A DNA stretch of 63,023 nt from Deltaproteobacteria bacterium (GCA_017303575.1 JAFLCL010000019.1:1-63023); one strand, 5' to 3'; counted from the first letter of the stretch, positions 17,243-26,162 are shown. Translations and numbers: made by a program. Notes: generated from the sequence alone by a model not told the origin.

Positions 17243-17824
17243 TCAGCTCTTGAGAGTGTCCGAGGCCTTCGCTTCACTCTTGGTGGCCTTGGCCTTCTCG
17301 GCCACGCGGCGCGTCCAGAGCAGCGTGCCAGCGCCGAGGAGCAGCGAGAGGAACGCAGCGCCCGTCGTGATCCACAGGCCCATGCCCGTGTGCGCGACGA
17401 AGAGCTGGAAGAGCACGTACGCGGCGTAGCCGAAGAGCAGCATGCTGACGGCGATCGCGACGTACGCCGTGTAGCGAAAGCCCGTGAACGCGATGGCCGC
17501 GAGCGCTGTGCCCAGCACCGGCACCACGATCACGGCGATCGAAGGCGTGCCCGCGAGGCTCTCCTGCGAGAGCAGCGAGAGGCCGTTCAGCATCACCGTG
17601 CCGTGATCGGCCGCGAGATCGAGGCGCACCCAGTCGAGGAAGAAGCCCACCAGCATCGCGAGGCCCGTGGCGCCGATCAGCGCGCGGAACGCGATCGGCA
17701 CGGCGTTCGGATCGGGCTTCTTGGGCTCGGCCTTGTCGCCGTCGCTCTTGGTGAGCTCGCCCTTCTTGCTCGTGTCGGCGAGCGAGGGCGCGAGCTCTTC
17801 GTCCTTGAGGGTCGTGTCCGCCAT
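17243..17824 (-). CDS. Four-helix membrane protein, function unknown
   Basis: 193 residues from the ATG at 17822-17824. The N-terminal 45 residues are charged and Lys/Glu/Asp-rich. Four hydrophobic segments follow (about 48-66, 90-110, 115-140 and 150-168), then a short Lys-rich tail. No family motif is seen. It starts the minus-strand run that ends with the MopE-like lipoprotein (8 bp to the next gene) and is divergent from the gene at 17887. Confidence 0.72.
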   Translation of the reverse strand: MADTTLKDEELAPSLADTSKKGELTKSDGDKAEPKKPDPNAVPIAFRALIGATGLAMLVGFFLDWVRLDLAADHGTVMLNGLSLLSQESLAGTPSIAVIVVPVLGTALAAIAFTGFRYTAYVAIAVSMLLFGYAAYVLFQLFVAHTGMGLWITTGAAFLSLLLGAGTLLWTRRVAEKAKATKSEAKASDTLKS

Positions 17825-17886
17825 AGGTGGGCCGACTCTATCCGGAACCCTCGGATCGGCACACGTTCGCGGTACGGTCGTCGCTC

Positions 17887-18924
17887 GTGAGCGAGCCCCC
17901 GCGTCCGAGATCGATGCTGCCGAACGCGACCCGGGCGATCGTGCTCGGCGCGATCGTGATCGTGCTCTCGCTCCTGGCCGCCGTGATCGTCGTGCGGCTC
18001 GCGCGTCCGGCCGAGATTCCCCACCCACCGATCGGCCTCGAGGTGCTCGGCACACCACCGCCCACGAGCGCGACCGACGTGATCGCGCGCGAGTCGAGGC
18101 GTCTCACCTCGCCGCCCGGCCCCGACGAGGTGCACCAGCGCTTCCTCGAGAGCTCGCCCGACGCCGACCTCGTGATCGACGACGCGCTACGCGCCGCGAT
18201 CGCTGGGATCGATCGCGCCCGGCTCGACGACCTCGGACGCCTCGTCGACGCGATCTACACCGGCGCTCCGATGGGCGATCGATGCGCCGATCTCGACGCA
18301 CGCTGCCCCGGCCTCGAGATCCTCCGCGCCGCGCAGGCGGCGGAGCTCGTCTTGCTCGATCGCTGGATCGCTGGCGATCGTGAGGGCGCGACACGCCTCT
18401 TGATCCGCTTGTTGCTCTCGTCGATGGAGCTCGCGCGGACCGGCCGCGCGGTGATGACGCAGGTCGTCGCGGTCTCGACGCTGCTCCGCGCCACGGGCCT
18501 CGTCGTCATGCTCCAGCGCGATGGCCTCACCATCGAGGGGCCGCTGCGCGCTGCGCTCGAGCCCGTGGCCGATCCGTCGTTGGACATGGGCCGCGGCTGG
18601 ATCGAAGAGATGCACCGCACGGAGCGGGCGCTGCGCACGCTCCCGCCGTACGGCATCGTCGAGCAGCTCGCGTTCGATCGTGCGGCCGCGGCGCGCGCGA
18701 TCTACGTCGGGCAAGAGGCCTGCGTCCGCTACGCGCGCGATCCGAGCGCGCCTCGTCCCGCGCCGCTGCCGCTGCCCACGCCGAGCGGCGCGTTCGTGTC
18801 GAGCCAGACCGAGCTCGCGCTGATCGAGGCCATCCTCCCGGAGTGCGAGCGGATGATCGACTCCGCGCGCTCTCGGCTCGATCGCTCGCGTGATCGAGCA
18901 CGCGTGCTCCTCGCGCGGCCTTGA
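17887..18924 (+). CDS. Single-pass membrane protein, function unknown
   Basis: 345 residues from a GTG at 17887, chosen because longer versions would overlap the divergent gene's start. One N-terminal membrane helix (about 18-40) anchors a soluble helical domain of about 300 residues. The pair GDRCADLDARCPGLE suggests a disulfide, which places the domain outside the cytoplasm. No known family. mrp begins 35 bp after its stop on the same strand and may be co-transcribed. Confidence 0.72.
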   Translation: MSEPPRPRSMLPNATRAIVLGAIVIVLSLLAAVIVVRLARPAEIPHPPIGLEVLGTPPPTSATDVIARESRRLTSPPGPDEVHQRFLESSPDADLVIDDALRAAIAGIDRARLDDLGRLVDAIYTGAPMGDRCADLDARCPGLEILRAAQAAELVLLDRWIAGDREGATRLLIRLLLSSMELARTGRAVMTQVVAVSTLLRATGLVVMLQRDGLTIEGPLRAALEPVADPSLDMGRGWIEEMHRTERALRTLPPYGIVEQLAFDRAAAARAIYVGQEACVRYARDPSAPRPAPLPLPTPSGAFVSSQTELALIEAILPECERMIDSARSRLDRSRDRARVLLARP

Positions 18925-18959
18925 CGCTCCAGGCCCGAGCACCCACAACGCGCGCCGCC

Positions 18960-20060
18960 ATGCTCGATCTGCCCACGCTGGAGGCCGCGCTCGACCCGGT
19001 GCTCGATCCCGTCTTCGAGAAGCCGATGCGCGCGATCGGCTCGCTGCTCGAGGTGAAGCTCGAGGGCACCAAGGCCTCGCTGCGCATCAAGCTGCCTTCG
19101 CCTTCGCCCACGATCGAGGCCAAGGCGCGTCGTCGCCTCGAAGAGGCGGCCAAGCGTGTGGGCGTCACCGAGGTGGTGCTCGACATCCAGGTCGAGGTCC
19201 CGACGCGCGAGGTGCTGGGCGACGATCCCGTGCCCGGCGTGCGCAACGTGATCCTCGTGATGTCGGGCAAGGGCGGGGTGGGCAAGAGCACCACCGCCGT
19301 GAACCTCACGCTCGCGCTCGCCAAGCTCGGCCACCGCGTGGGCCTGCTCGACGCCGACATCTATGGTCCCTCGATCCCCACGATGATGGGCGTCTCGGGC
19401 CAGCCGATCTCCAAGGACGGAAAGCGCATCTCTCCGCTCGAGCGCTTCGGCGTGAAGATGATGTCGATCGGCTTCCTCCTCGAGGACGAGAAGCAGGCCG
19501 TCGTGTGGCGCGGCCCGATGCTGCACGGCGCGCTCAAGCAGTTCCTCGAGGACGTGGACTGGGGCACGCTCGACTTCCTCGTGCTCGATCTGCCGCCGGG
19601 CACGGGCGACGTCGCGCTGACGATGGCGCAGAAGCTCAAGGTGACCGGCGTCGTGATGGTGACGACGCCGCAAGAGGTGGCCCTCCAGGACGTCTACAAG
19701 TCCGTCTCGATGTGCCACAAGCTCTCGCTCCCGATCCTCGGCGTGGTCGAGAACATGAGCTACTTCGTGGACCCCGCGGGCGGTCGTCACGACCTCTTCG
19801 GCAAGGGTGGCGGACAGAAGATCGCGGACTTCGCGCAGGCGCCGCTGCTCGGTCAGATCCCGATCGTGCAGGCCGTGCGCGAGCAGGGCGACAAGGGCTT
19901 CCCCATCGTGCAGGCCCAGCCCGACGGCGAGGTCACTGCCGTGTTCCTCAGCGTCGCGGAGGCGCTCGTCGAGAAGGTCCTCAAGGACCACTTCGAGCGC
20001 ACGGGCGGCGAGAAGCTCCCCGCAGGCAAGGGCCCCACCCGCCTCAAGATCATGCGTTGA
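18960..20060 (+). CDS. mrp: Mrp/NBP35-family iron-sulfur carrier ATPase lacking the CxxC motif
   Basis: 366 residues. An N-terminal DUF59/MIP18-like region (about 1-85) precedes a deviant Walker A, SGKGGVGKST, the DADIYGPSIP motif, LDLPPGTGD and VTTPQEVAL, all diagnostic for Mrp/ApbC proteins that carry Fe-S clusters to apo-proteins. The position that in most bacterial Mrp proteins reads ENMSYFVCPxCG reads ENMSYFVDPAGGRHDLFG, so both cluster-binding Cys are absent. The protein may use other ligands, as plant HCF101 does, or act differently. ATG at 18960 is preferred to TTG at 18921. Confidence 0.9.
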   Translation: MLDLPTLEAALDPVLDPVFEKPMRAIGSLLEVKLEGTKASLRIKLPSPSPTIEAKARRRLEEAAKRVGVTEVVLDIQVEVPTREVLGDDPVPGVRNVILVMSGKGGVGKSTTAVNLTLALAKLGHRVGLLDADIYGPSIPTMMGVSGQPISKDGKRISPLERFGVKMMSIGFLLEDEKQAVVWRGPMLHGALKQFLEDVDWGTLDFLVLDLPPGTGDVALTMAQKLKVTGVVMVTTPQEVALQDVYKSVSMCHKLSLPILGVVENMSYFVDPAGGRHDLFGKGGGQKIADFAQAPLLGQIPIVQAVREQGDKGFPIVQAQPDGEVTAVFLSVAEALVEKVLKDHFERTGGEKLPAGKGPTRLKIMR

Positions 20061-20067
20061 TGTCACC

Positions 20068-20091
20068 CTGCGCGCGCCGAATGGCGCGCAG
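20068..20091 (+). terminator. Hairpin after mrp
   Basis: CTGCGCGC (20068-20075) pairs with GCGCGCAG (20084-20091) around an 8-base loop, starting 7 bases after the mrp stop. There is no following T-run, so it is a weak candidate for an intrinsic terminator; it may protect the 3' end of the message. The rest of the 177-bp gap to the next gene shows nothing recognisable. Confidence 0.4.
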
Positions 20092-20237
20092 AAACAGAGC
20101 GCCCGATCCGCACTGCGCCGCAACGGCACGGCGGATCGAGTGGCCACTCGTCGCCTCCGATCGCCCTTTTTCTCAGCGATTCCGCGCGTACAGCCTCACC
20201 TGCCGCTGGCACGTGATCTGCTGACGCGCGCGTCACC

Positions 20238-20591
20238 GTGGACACCCGCAGCCTCCTCCTCGACGACGAAGACCCGACGCAGATCGACAAGATCCCCGCG
20301 CCGCTCCTGCACGCGCTGCTGGTTCCGCCGCCGAAGAAGAAGCCGTCGGTGATCCCGCCCCCGCTGCCGCTGTCGCTCACGCGCAAGGTCGAGCCCGCGC
20401 GCCTCACGGACTCCGACGAGGTGTGGCTCGCGTCGCTCCCGCTCGCGACGCGCGCGGTCCTCGAGGCCGCACGTCACGCGCCGAGCGAGTGGCCCTCGGC
20501 CCCGCGCCTCGAGCACGCCGTGATCCGTCCCGTCGTCGGAGACGGCACCGTGCCGCTCGTGTCCGCGGAGCTCGAGCTCATCGACGCTTGA
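20238..20591 (+). CDS. Hypothetical 117-residue protein
   Basis: GTG start at 20238. The protein is soluble with a Pro/Lys stretch (VPPPKKKPSVIPPPLPL) near residue 30-45 and an acidic N-terminus (LLLDDEDPTQID). No family is recognised. Third-position GC is high, consistent with a real gene. It lies between mrp and the MopE-like lipoprotein and ends 35 bp before the latter. Confidence 0.55.
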   Translation: MDTRSLLLDDEDPTQIDKIPAPLLHALLVPPPKKKPSVIPPPLPLSLTRKVEPARLTDSDEVWLASLPLATRAVLEAARHAPSEWPSAPRLEHAVIRPVVGDGTVPLVSAELELIDA

Positions 20592-20626
20592 GTTGACAAC
20601 GCCGCACACCCCCTCGATCGTTGCGC

Positions 20627-22336
20627 ATGGCGTGGATGCGGTGGGCGTGGCTGGGCGCGGCAGTGATCGTTGGGTGTCCGGGCCCCGTGCAGGAGCCACC
20701 ACCGACCCCGCGCTGCACGACCGTCGTGCGCTACGCCGATGCGGATCGCGACGGCTTCGGTGCCGGCATGCAGTCCGTGTGTGCCGAGAATGCGCCTCCG
20801 GGTCTCGTGGAACGCGCGGGGGACTGTGACGACGGTGATTCCGCGATCCACCCCGCTGGCTTCGAGGTCTGTGGTGGTGCAGACGAAGACTGCGACGGCG
20901 TGCTCGACGAGGGCGCGGGCTTCGAGTTCGTCGCCGACGGTGATGGGGATGGCTACGGGAGCATGCGGTCCGACGCGCGAACGATGCGAGCGTGCACAGC
21001 GCCAGAGGGCTTCGTGCGGTTTCGTGACGACTGCGACGATCGGGCATCGACCACGCATCCGATGGCCAGCGAGCGATGCGACGATGTCGACCAGGACTGC
21101 AACGGACTCTCGGATGACGATCCGAGCTTCACGTGCCGACTCGGTGAGAGCGTCGCGTGCCGCACGACCTGCGGCAGCGCAGGCACCGCGGCGTGTGCGG
21201 CATGCGTCGGGCCCGCGGCCAGTTGCACCCCGCCTGCAGAGAGATGCAACGCCTTCGACGACGACTGCGATGGTCTGATCGACGATGGCGTACGGTCGGT
21301 GAGCATCCTCGACCACACCGAGATGACCGGCGCGACCTTCGTGCGGAGCGTAGGAACGCTCGACGGTTGGATCGTGGTGGCTCAGCTCGCCGACGGATCT
21401 CTCGCCGCACAGACCGTCACCGAAGACGGCACGCTCGGCAGTGTGGTGACGCTCGTGGCCGGCAGTCACGCGAGCCGCTCGGGGGCCACGCGCTTCGACG
21501 TCGCTGCCAACGACACGTCGCTGTTCGTGTCGTGGTCGGGCAACCGAAGACTGCAGCTGCTCGAGACGAGCGTGGCCGCCCCAGCCGCGTCGACGCCCCA
21601 GTCGGTCTACACGGGTGCCTATGGTGTGGGCGACACGGTCTCCATCGCGCTGCTGGAGGAGTACATCGCGCTCACGTACGTAGACCCGGGCCGTTCGCTC
21701 TATTTGACGGCCTACGCCTACGATGGCTCGCGCACGCGAGAGCTGATGGTCTACTCGTCGACGGCGACGGCTCTGCGGCCGGACATCGTGCGCATCGCCG
21801 ACGAGTATGCGGTGGTCGTCCACGGCAATGGGACGGGTGGTGTCGCCGCCCGCGCCTTCTGGTTCAACGGGACGGGCAGCGGCTACATCACGCAGGTCTC
21901 CGACGCGGCCCACGTCTCGTCTACGTCTGGCCCCGTGGAGTCCCTCTCCGCCGTGCAGGTCTCGGGGGCGCGCGTTGCAGTCGTGTGGTCGGTCGGCGCG
22001 GAGTCGACCCTCGAGGTGCTCGACTACACGTACGCCTCCGACAGCTTCAGCACACACGTGGCGCCATCGCCGCGTGCCGTGCCCACGCTGCCGAGCCCGT
22101 GCGCACACGATCTCACCATGATGGGCTCTCGCGTCCTCGTGGGCCTCGCACGCGCGCCCGCGCAGCTCGAGGTGGAGAGCGTCACCTCATCCGGCGTGAG
22201 CGAGGCGACGGACGTGCTCGACGACGACGTGGGCTCGATCACGTGCCGCACGATGCAGACCAGCGCATCCGGCGACATCGCGCTCTACACGGTCGTCGGG
22301 CCGAGCCACGTGGTGAGCTACCGGTGGGGGTGTTGA
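20627..22336 (+). CDS. MopE-like calcium-binding-motif surface lipoprotein
   Basis: 569 residues from the ATG at 20627, which gives a short signal and lipobox (AAVIVGC). The N-terminal third repeats MopE motifs: DADRDGFG, GDCDDGDSAIHP, DEDCDGVLDEG, DGDGDGYG, QDCNGLSDDD and CNAFDDDCDGLIDDG. These DxDxDG loops resemble EF-hand/dockerin calcium sites and are common in myxobacterial surface proteins. The remaining ~350 residues look like a beta-propeller or repeated beta-sheet region with no catalytic motif. Its stop overlaps the start of the next gene (TGATG), so the two are coupled. Confidence 0.8.
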   Translation: MAWMRWAWLGAAVIVGCPGPVQEPPPTPRCTTVVRYADADRDGFGAGMQSVCAENAPPGLVERAGDCDDGDSAIHPAGFEVCGGADEDCDGVLDEGAGFEFVADGDGDGYGSMRSDARTMRACTAPEGFVRFRDDCDDRASTTHPMASERCDDVDQDCNGLSDDDPSFTCRLGESVACRTTCGSAGTAACAACVGPAASCTPPAERCNAFDDDCDGLIDDGVRSVSILDHTEMTGATFVRSVGTLDGWIVVAQLADGSLAAQTVTEDGTLGSVVTLVAGSHASRSGATRFDVAANDTSLFVSWSGNRRLQLLETSVAAPAASTPQSVYTGAYGVGDTVSIALLEEYIALTYVDPGRSLYLTAYAYDGSRTRELMVYSSTATALRPDIVRIADEYAVVVHGNGTGGVAARAFWFNGTGSGYITQVSDAAHVSSTSGPVESLSAVQVSGARVAVVWSVGAESTLEVLDYTYASDSFSTHVAPSPRAVPTLPSPCAHDLTMMGSRVLVGLARAPAQLEVESVTSSGVSEATDVLDDDVGSITCRTMQTSASGDIALYTVVGPSHVVSYRWGC

Positions 22337-23301
22337 TGCGCGCGCTCGTTCTCGTGGTCCTGCTCGTCGCAGGGTGTGAAGCGACAGTGCTCCCCTACGA
22401 CCCCTCGTGCAGCGCGACGCAGACCTCGTGTGATGGTGTCCGATGTGTCGACCTCTCGCGTGACCCGCTTCACTGCGGTGCCTGCGGGACGATCTGTGAG
22501 GGACTCGAAGAGTGTCGCCTCGGAGCGTGCGTCTGCCCCGAGGGCCTCGCGCCCTGCGATGGCCGCTGCGTGGACTTGGCGTCCGCCTCCGACTGCGGGT
22601 CGTGTGGCAACGCGTGTGGAGCCGACGAGCGCCTTTGCGCGGACGGGGCGTGTACGGCGTGCGGCGGCCGCCTCGAACCCTGTTGCGAGTCGGGTGCGTG
22701 TCGAAGTGCGTCGAACGTCTGCAGCGACGGCGAGTGCGTGAGCTGCGGCCTGGACGGTCAGCTCTGTTGTGCGGATGGCGGGTGCGCGACGGGGCTCGCG
22801 TGCACATCGGAGGGGCGCTGCGGGCAGTGCGGCGCGGCGGGCGAAGCGTGCTGCGCAGGCGACGTCTGCGACGGGCCGATCGTCCACACGTGCTCGGAGG
22901 ATCGCTGTCTTCAACGGAGCTGCGACGCGTTCGAGACGCTCGGGTTCGTCGAGGGCTGGGCACCGCGTGGTCACTGTGGCGACGAGACGTGGGAGTGCGC
23001 GCACGACGGCATCACGGCACCGCGCGTGTGCGTCGCAGGCGACGACACACCGATGCGTGACGGCTTCGGCTGCGCGGAGTGCGTCATGCATCAGTGGCTC
23101 AGCTGTTCCGTCGAGCACGGCTGCGCGCGCCAGGCCTCGGAGTTGCTGTGTTGTTGGGCGGCGCGTTGCCCCGACGCTCGCTACCCATGCTCCTCGTGCG
23201 ACGAAGAGAACGAGGCGCTCGGTGCCTGCAACCTACGCGACCCCTCGGGCTCCTACTGCGACCGGTTCTTCGCCGGCGGGGCGATCTCTCGCTGCTTCTG
23301 A
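22336..23301 (+). CDS. Cysteine-rich surface lipoprotein
   Basis: 321 residues. The lipobox LLVAGC lies within the first 15 residues, so the protein is lipid-anchored. It has roughly 50 Cys in repeats such as CGACGTICEGLEECRLGACV, CGSCGNAC, CCESGACRSASNVCSDGEC and CCADGGCATGLACTSEGRC, a pattern seen in myxobacterial stigma-type and EGF/DUF-like surface proteins. The Cys are presumably paired in disulfides outside the cell. Translation is coupled to the MopE-like gene, so the two are probably made together and may interact. Confidence 0.75.
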   Translation: MRALVLVVLLVAGCEATVLPYDPSCSATQTSCDGVRCVDLSRDPLHCGACGTICEGLEECRLGACVCPEGLAPCDGRCVDLASASDCGSCGNACGADERLCADGACTACGGRLEPCCESGACRSASNVCSDGECVSCGLDGQLCCADGGCATGLACTSEGRCGQCGAAGEACCAGDVCDGPIVHTCSEDRCLQRSCDAFETLGFVEGWAPRGHCGDETWECAHDGITAPRVCVAGDDTPMRDGFGCAECVMHQWLSCSVEHGCARQASELLCCWAARCPDARYPCSSCDEENEALGACNLRDPSGSYCDRFFAGGAISRCF

Positions 23302-23342
23302 GGAACGTCGACGCCCGCGCGGTCACCGACCAGACTTTGCGA

Positions 23343-24188
23343 ATGGACCCGATCGTCACCGTCGCCGAGCTGATCGCGCTGCGTCCACACGTGCCCGTGC
23401 TCATCGACGCGCGTCGGTCGCGCGAGGCGTTCCTCACCTCGCACCTCGCGGGCGCGCGCTTCGTCGGTCTCGACCGAGAGCTCGCAGGTCCCGTCGCGAG
23501 CGCGTCAGAGGGCGGACGTCATCCGCTGCCCTCGCCCGAGGCCTTCGCGAAGACGCTCTCGCGGCTCGGCGTGACGCCCAAGAGCGACGTCGTCGTGTAC
23601 GACGATCAGAGCGGCGCGATCTCGGCCGCGCGCGTGTGGTGGATGCTGCGCGCGTACGGACACGATCGTGTGCGGGTGCTCGATGGCGGATGGGCCGCGA
23701 TCACCGACGCTGCCTCACGCGGTGAGCTCGCGCTCGAGAGCGGGGAAGCGCCCGACGCGCAGTCGCAGCATCCAGTGCGCGCTTGGAGGGGCGAGACCGT
23801 CGATCGCACCGCCGTCGATCGTGCGCGTGTCGATCCGTCCTCGCTCGTGATCGACGTGCGCGCGGCCGATCGTTTCCGCGGCGAGAACGAGACGATGGAT
23901 CCCGTCGCAGGCCACATCCCCGGCGCCATCAACGCGCCCTACGCGACGACGAACCTCGACGACGCGGGCCGCTTCCTCGACGCGACGACTCTCAGGGATC
24001 GCTACGTCGCGCTGCTCCGCGGTCGAACGATCGATCGCACGATCGTGCACTGCGGCTCGGGCGTCACAGCGTGCCACACGCTGCTCGCGCTCGATCGTGC
24101 AGGCCTCCACGGCGCCAAGCTCTACGTCGGCAGCTGGAGCGAGTGGTGCCGAAGGCCCGAGCTCCCTCGCGAGACTCGAGTGGATTGA
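23343..24188 (+). CDS. Thiosulfate/3-mercaptopyruvate sulfurtransferase (tandem rhodanese)
   Basis: 281 residues with two rhodanese domains. The N-terminal domain (about 5-125) is the inactive one (VVVYDDQSGAISAARVWWML). The C-terminal domain has the active-site loop CGSGVTA with catalytic Cys237, preceded by GHIPGAINAPY. The CGSGVTA loop, as in E. coli SseA, favours 3-mercaptopyruvate over thiosulfate as sulfur donor. Length matches the family. It follows the Cys-rich lipoprotein by about 40 bp and could be in the same transcript, though a functional link is not obvious. Confidence 0.92.
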   Translation: MDPIVTVAELIALRPHVPVLIDARRSREAFLTSHLAGARFVGLDRELAGPVASASEGGRHPLPSPEAFAKTLSRLGVTPKSDVVVYDDQSGAISAARVWWMLRAYGHDRVRVLDGGWAAITDAASRGELALESGEAPDAQSQHPVRAWRGETVDRTAVDRARVDPSSLVIDVRAADRFRGENETMDPVAGHIPGAINAPYATTNLDDAGRFLDATTLRDRYVALLRGRTIDRTIVHCGSGVTACHTLLALDRAGLHGAKLYVGSWSEWCRRPELPRETRVD

Positions 24189-24277
24189 GTCGAGAGACCG
24201 GCGCCCCATAGGCCCGTTTAAGTCGGCCTAATTCGAGGGGACCCCGCGTCGAGCGCAAGCCTCGGCGCGAGGTCACC

Positions 24278-24772
24278 ATGAATCGACGCACGTTCCTCCT
24301 CCGCTCCAGCGCCGCCACCGGCGCGCTCCTCGTGGGCTGCTCGGCCGCGCACGATCTGCCCGGCGACGCAGGCCCCCCACACGACAGCAGCGCGCACGAC
24401 GGCGGCACGCTCTTCCCCGACGCGCCTCCGCTGCGTGACGCCGCGCTCGGTGGCGCGCTCGTGATCGAGACGGCGTTCGTCGTGAACCTCAACGACCCCT
24501 CGTGCACGCACAACGGGCACACCGTCTACGTCGAGGCCGGCGCGTGGGACGACGACGTCGAGGTCAGCTTCCTCGGCGGCTCGCACGAGGTGCGCTTCAG
24601 GGTGAGCGAGCTGCTCGCGCTCCAAGCAGGCGAGCGGCTGCCCTTCGCGACGATGGGCAACGGACCGGGCCACGGCCACTGCGGCACCGCATGGCGCCGC
24701 GAGGTCGGCCCCTTCGACGACACGCTCGTCGATCACTGCACCCCCCGCGGCACCGCCGTCTGCGAGCAATGA
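24278..24772 (+). CDS. Putative Tat-exported lipoprotein
   Basis: 164 residues. The N-terminus MNRRTFLLRSSAATGALLVG has a twin-arginine motif (NRRTFL) and is followed at once by a lipobox Cys (residue 21). An Asp/His/Pro linker precedes a compact C-terminal domain with Cys at SCTHNGH, GHCGTAW, DHCTP and AVCEQ, probably disulfide-bonded or metal-binding. No family is recognised. The start has a GAGGT Shine-Dalgarno. Confidence 0.7.
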   Translation: MNRRTFLLRSSAATGALLVGCSAAHDLPGDAGPPHDSSAHDGGTLFPDAPPLRDAALGGALVIETAFVVNLNDPSCTHNGHTVYVEAGAWDDDVEVSFLGGSHEVRFRVSELLALQAGERLPFATMGNGPGHGHCGTAWRREVGPFDDTLVDHCTPRGTAVCEQ

Positions 24773-24936
24773 CGCTCGATGAGAGGGTCACTTCTCCGCT
24801 TCCAAGTCCCCCAGAACATTGGGCGCGTTCGGCACACCGTGCAGGTTCGCTTCATCGCTTGGTTCCAGCGGTGTCCGAACGAATCAATGGCGGCGCTCCC
24901 TCCAGACCTCCATCGTTCTCGGGCGAGGAGGATTCG

Positions 24937-25161
24937 ATGACCGATGCGACGACTGGTGTTCCGCCGTGGAAGTTCTGGCACCCGCTCCCGTTCTGGCAGG
25001 TGATCGTGATCGCGTTCGTGATGCAGATCCTGTGCATCATCCCGCTCGTGGCGCTGAACCAGCTCGCGGGCCTCGCGATCCCCGAGTGGGTCGCCAGCGG
25101 CATCGCGGGCGCCGGCATGTTCGTGGCCGTGCGCTTCTTCGCGAACCGTCGCCTCGCTTGA
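24937..25161 (+). CDS. Small two-helix membrane protein
   Basis: 74 residues from the ATG at 24937, with a strong Shine-Dalgarno (GAGGAGG). Two hydrophobic segments (about 20-42 and 52-70) are separated by IPEW. No known family; the gene is too short for firm assignment. It lies alone between the Tat lipoprotein and the AraC gene. The 164 bases upstream show no other feature. Confidence 0.65.
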   Translation: MTDATTGVPPWKFWHPLPFWQVIVIAFVMQILCIIPLVALNQLAGLAIPEWVASGIAGAGMFVAVRFFANRRLA

Positions 25162-25215
25162 GTTGGCCGGGTCGAGGGCGTCGAGCGATCGCACGACAAG
25201 TGCGATGCTCGCGGG

Positions 25216-26097
25216 GTGCTGCGGCAGGACATGGAGGTCGCCCTCCCGGTCGAAGGCGCGCGCGCTCGCTACGGCAGCGTGCGTGATCAGGGCTTCGCCG
25301 TGTCGGTGCTGTGGAGCGCAGGCATCGCGAGCGACTGGGGCATCTTGTCGCGCCTCACGTCCTACATCGCGCGCCAGCGTCGCCCGCAGCTCTCCGTCGT
25401 CTTGCGCGGTCGCGGCTACGTCGCGACCGACGGCGTCGTGACCAGCCTCGGCGTGGGTGATGTCGTCGTGCTCGATCAGTCGCGCCAAGACCACGAGGGC
25501 TACGCAGGCTCGCCGTGCGAGGTGCTCGTCTTCGAGTGGGAGCCCGACATCGGCCTGGGTCCCGCGCACGTGGGGCCGCCCTTCATCGGCCGCCTGGGAC
25601 CGCGCGATCTCGCGCGCCTGCAGGCGCTCACGTCGCGCTTCTCCGAGGAGACGGCGCTCGCGTGGATGCTCGAGCTGGTCGAGCTGCTGCGCGTGCTCGG
25701 CCTCGGCGCAGAGGCGCTGCCCCGCGCGCCCGCGATCGTCACGCCGCGCGTCGCGCAGCTCTACCGCGCGCTCGGCGAGCTGCGTGGACAGCTGGATCGA
25801 CATCCCTCGCTGCCCGAGCTCGGCGAGGCGGTGGGCCTCTCGGAGCGCCAGGCGCGCCGCGATCTCGACGAGCTCGAGTCGCAGTTCTCCATGCCGATCG
25901 ACGGCTTCCGCGACGCGCTCTCCGACATGCGCATGAGCCACGCCCAGCAGCTGCTCTCGATCGAGTCACTCTCGCTCGCCCGCGTCGCCCAGCTGAGCGG
26001 CTTCCGCTCCGCCATCGCGCTGAGCCACGCGTTCACCGCGCGCTCGGGCCAGACCCCCGGCGAGATCCGCACCCTGCTCCGTCACCGCTGGCGGTGA
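25216..26097 (+). CDS. AraC-family transcriptional regulator
   Basis: 293 residues from GTG at 25216 (an ATG at 25231 is also possible). The N-terminal half is a cupin-like sensor domain (LSVVLRGRGYVATDGVVTSL). The C-terminal ~95 residues carry the two AraC helix-turn-helix units, the second as LARVAQLSGFRSAIALSHAF with a GQTPGEIR end. The effector is unknown and no target gene is clear; the downstream ohr has its own MarR-type control. Its stop lies inside a small tandem repeat. Confidence 0.85.
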   Translation: MLRQDMEVALPVEGARARYGSVRDQGFAVSVLWSAGIASDWGILSRLTSYIARQRRPQLSVVLRGRGYVATDGVVTSLGVGDVVVLDQSRQDHEGYAGSPCEVLVFEWEPDIGLGPAHVGPPFIGRLGPRDLARLQALTSRFSEETALAWMLELVELLRVLGLGAEALPRAPAIVTPRVAQLYRALGELRGQLDRHPSLPELGEAVGLSERQARRDLDELESQFSMPIDGFRDALSDMRMSHAQQLLSIESLSLARVAQLSGFRSAIALSHAFTARSGQTPGEIRTLLRHRWR

Positions 26098-26144
26098 GGG
26101 GGCTGGCGGTGAGGGGGCTGGCGGTGAGGGGCTCGCGGTGAGGG
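26088..26144 (+). repeat. 15-bp tandem repeat spanning the AraC stop codon
   Basis: CTGGCGGTGAGGGGG at 26088-26102 is repeated exactly at 26103-26117, again less one G at 26118-26131, and once more with a changed base at 26132-26144. The first copy contains the last codons and TGA of the AraC gene, so each copy repeats a stop codon. It looks like slippage or duplication at the gene end. Confidence 0.85.
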
Positions 26145-26162
26145 TGCAAGCACTCAAGCTCC

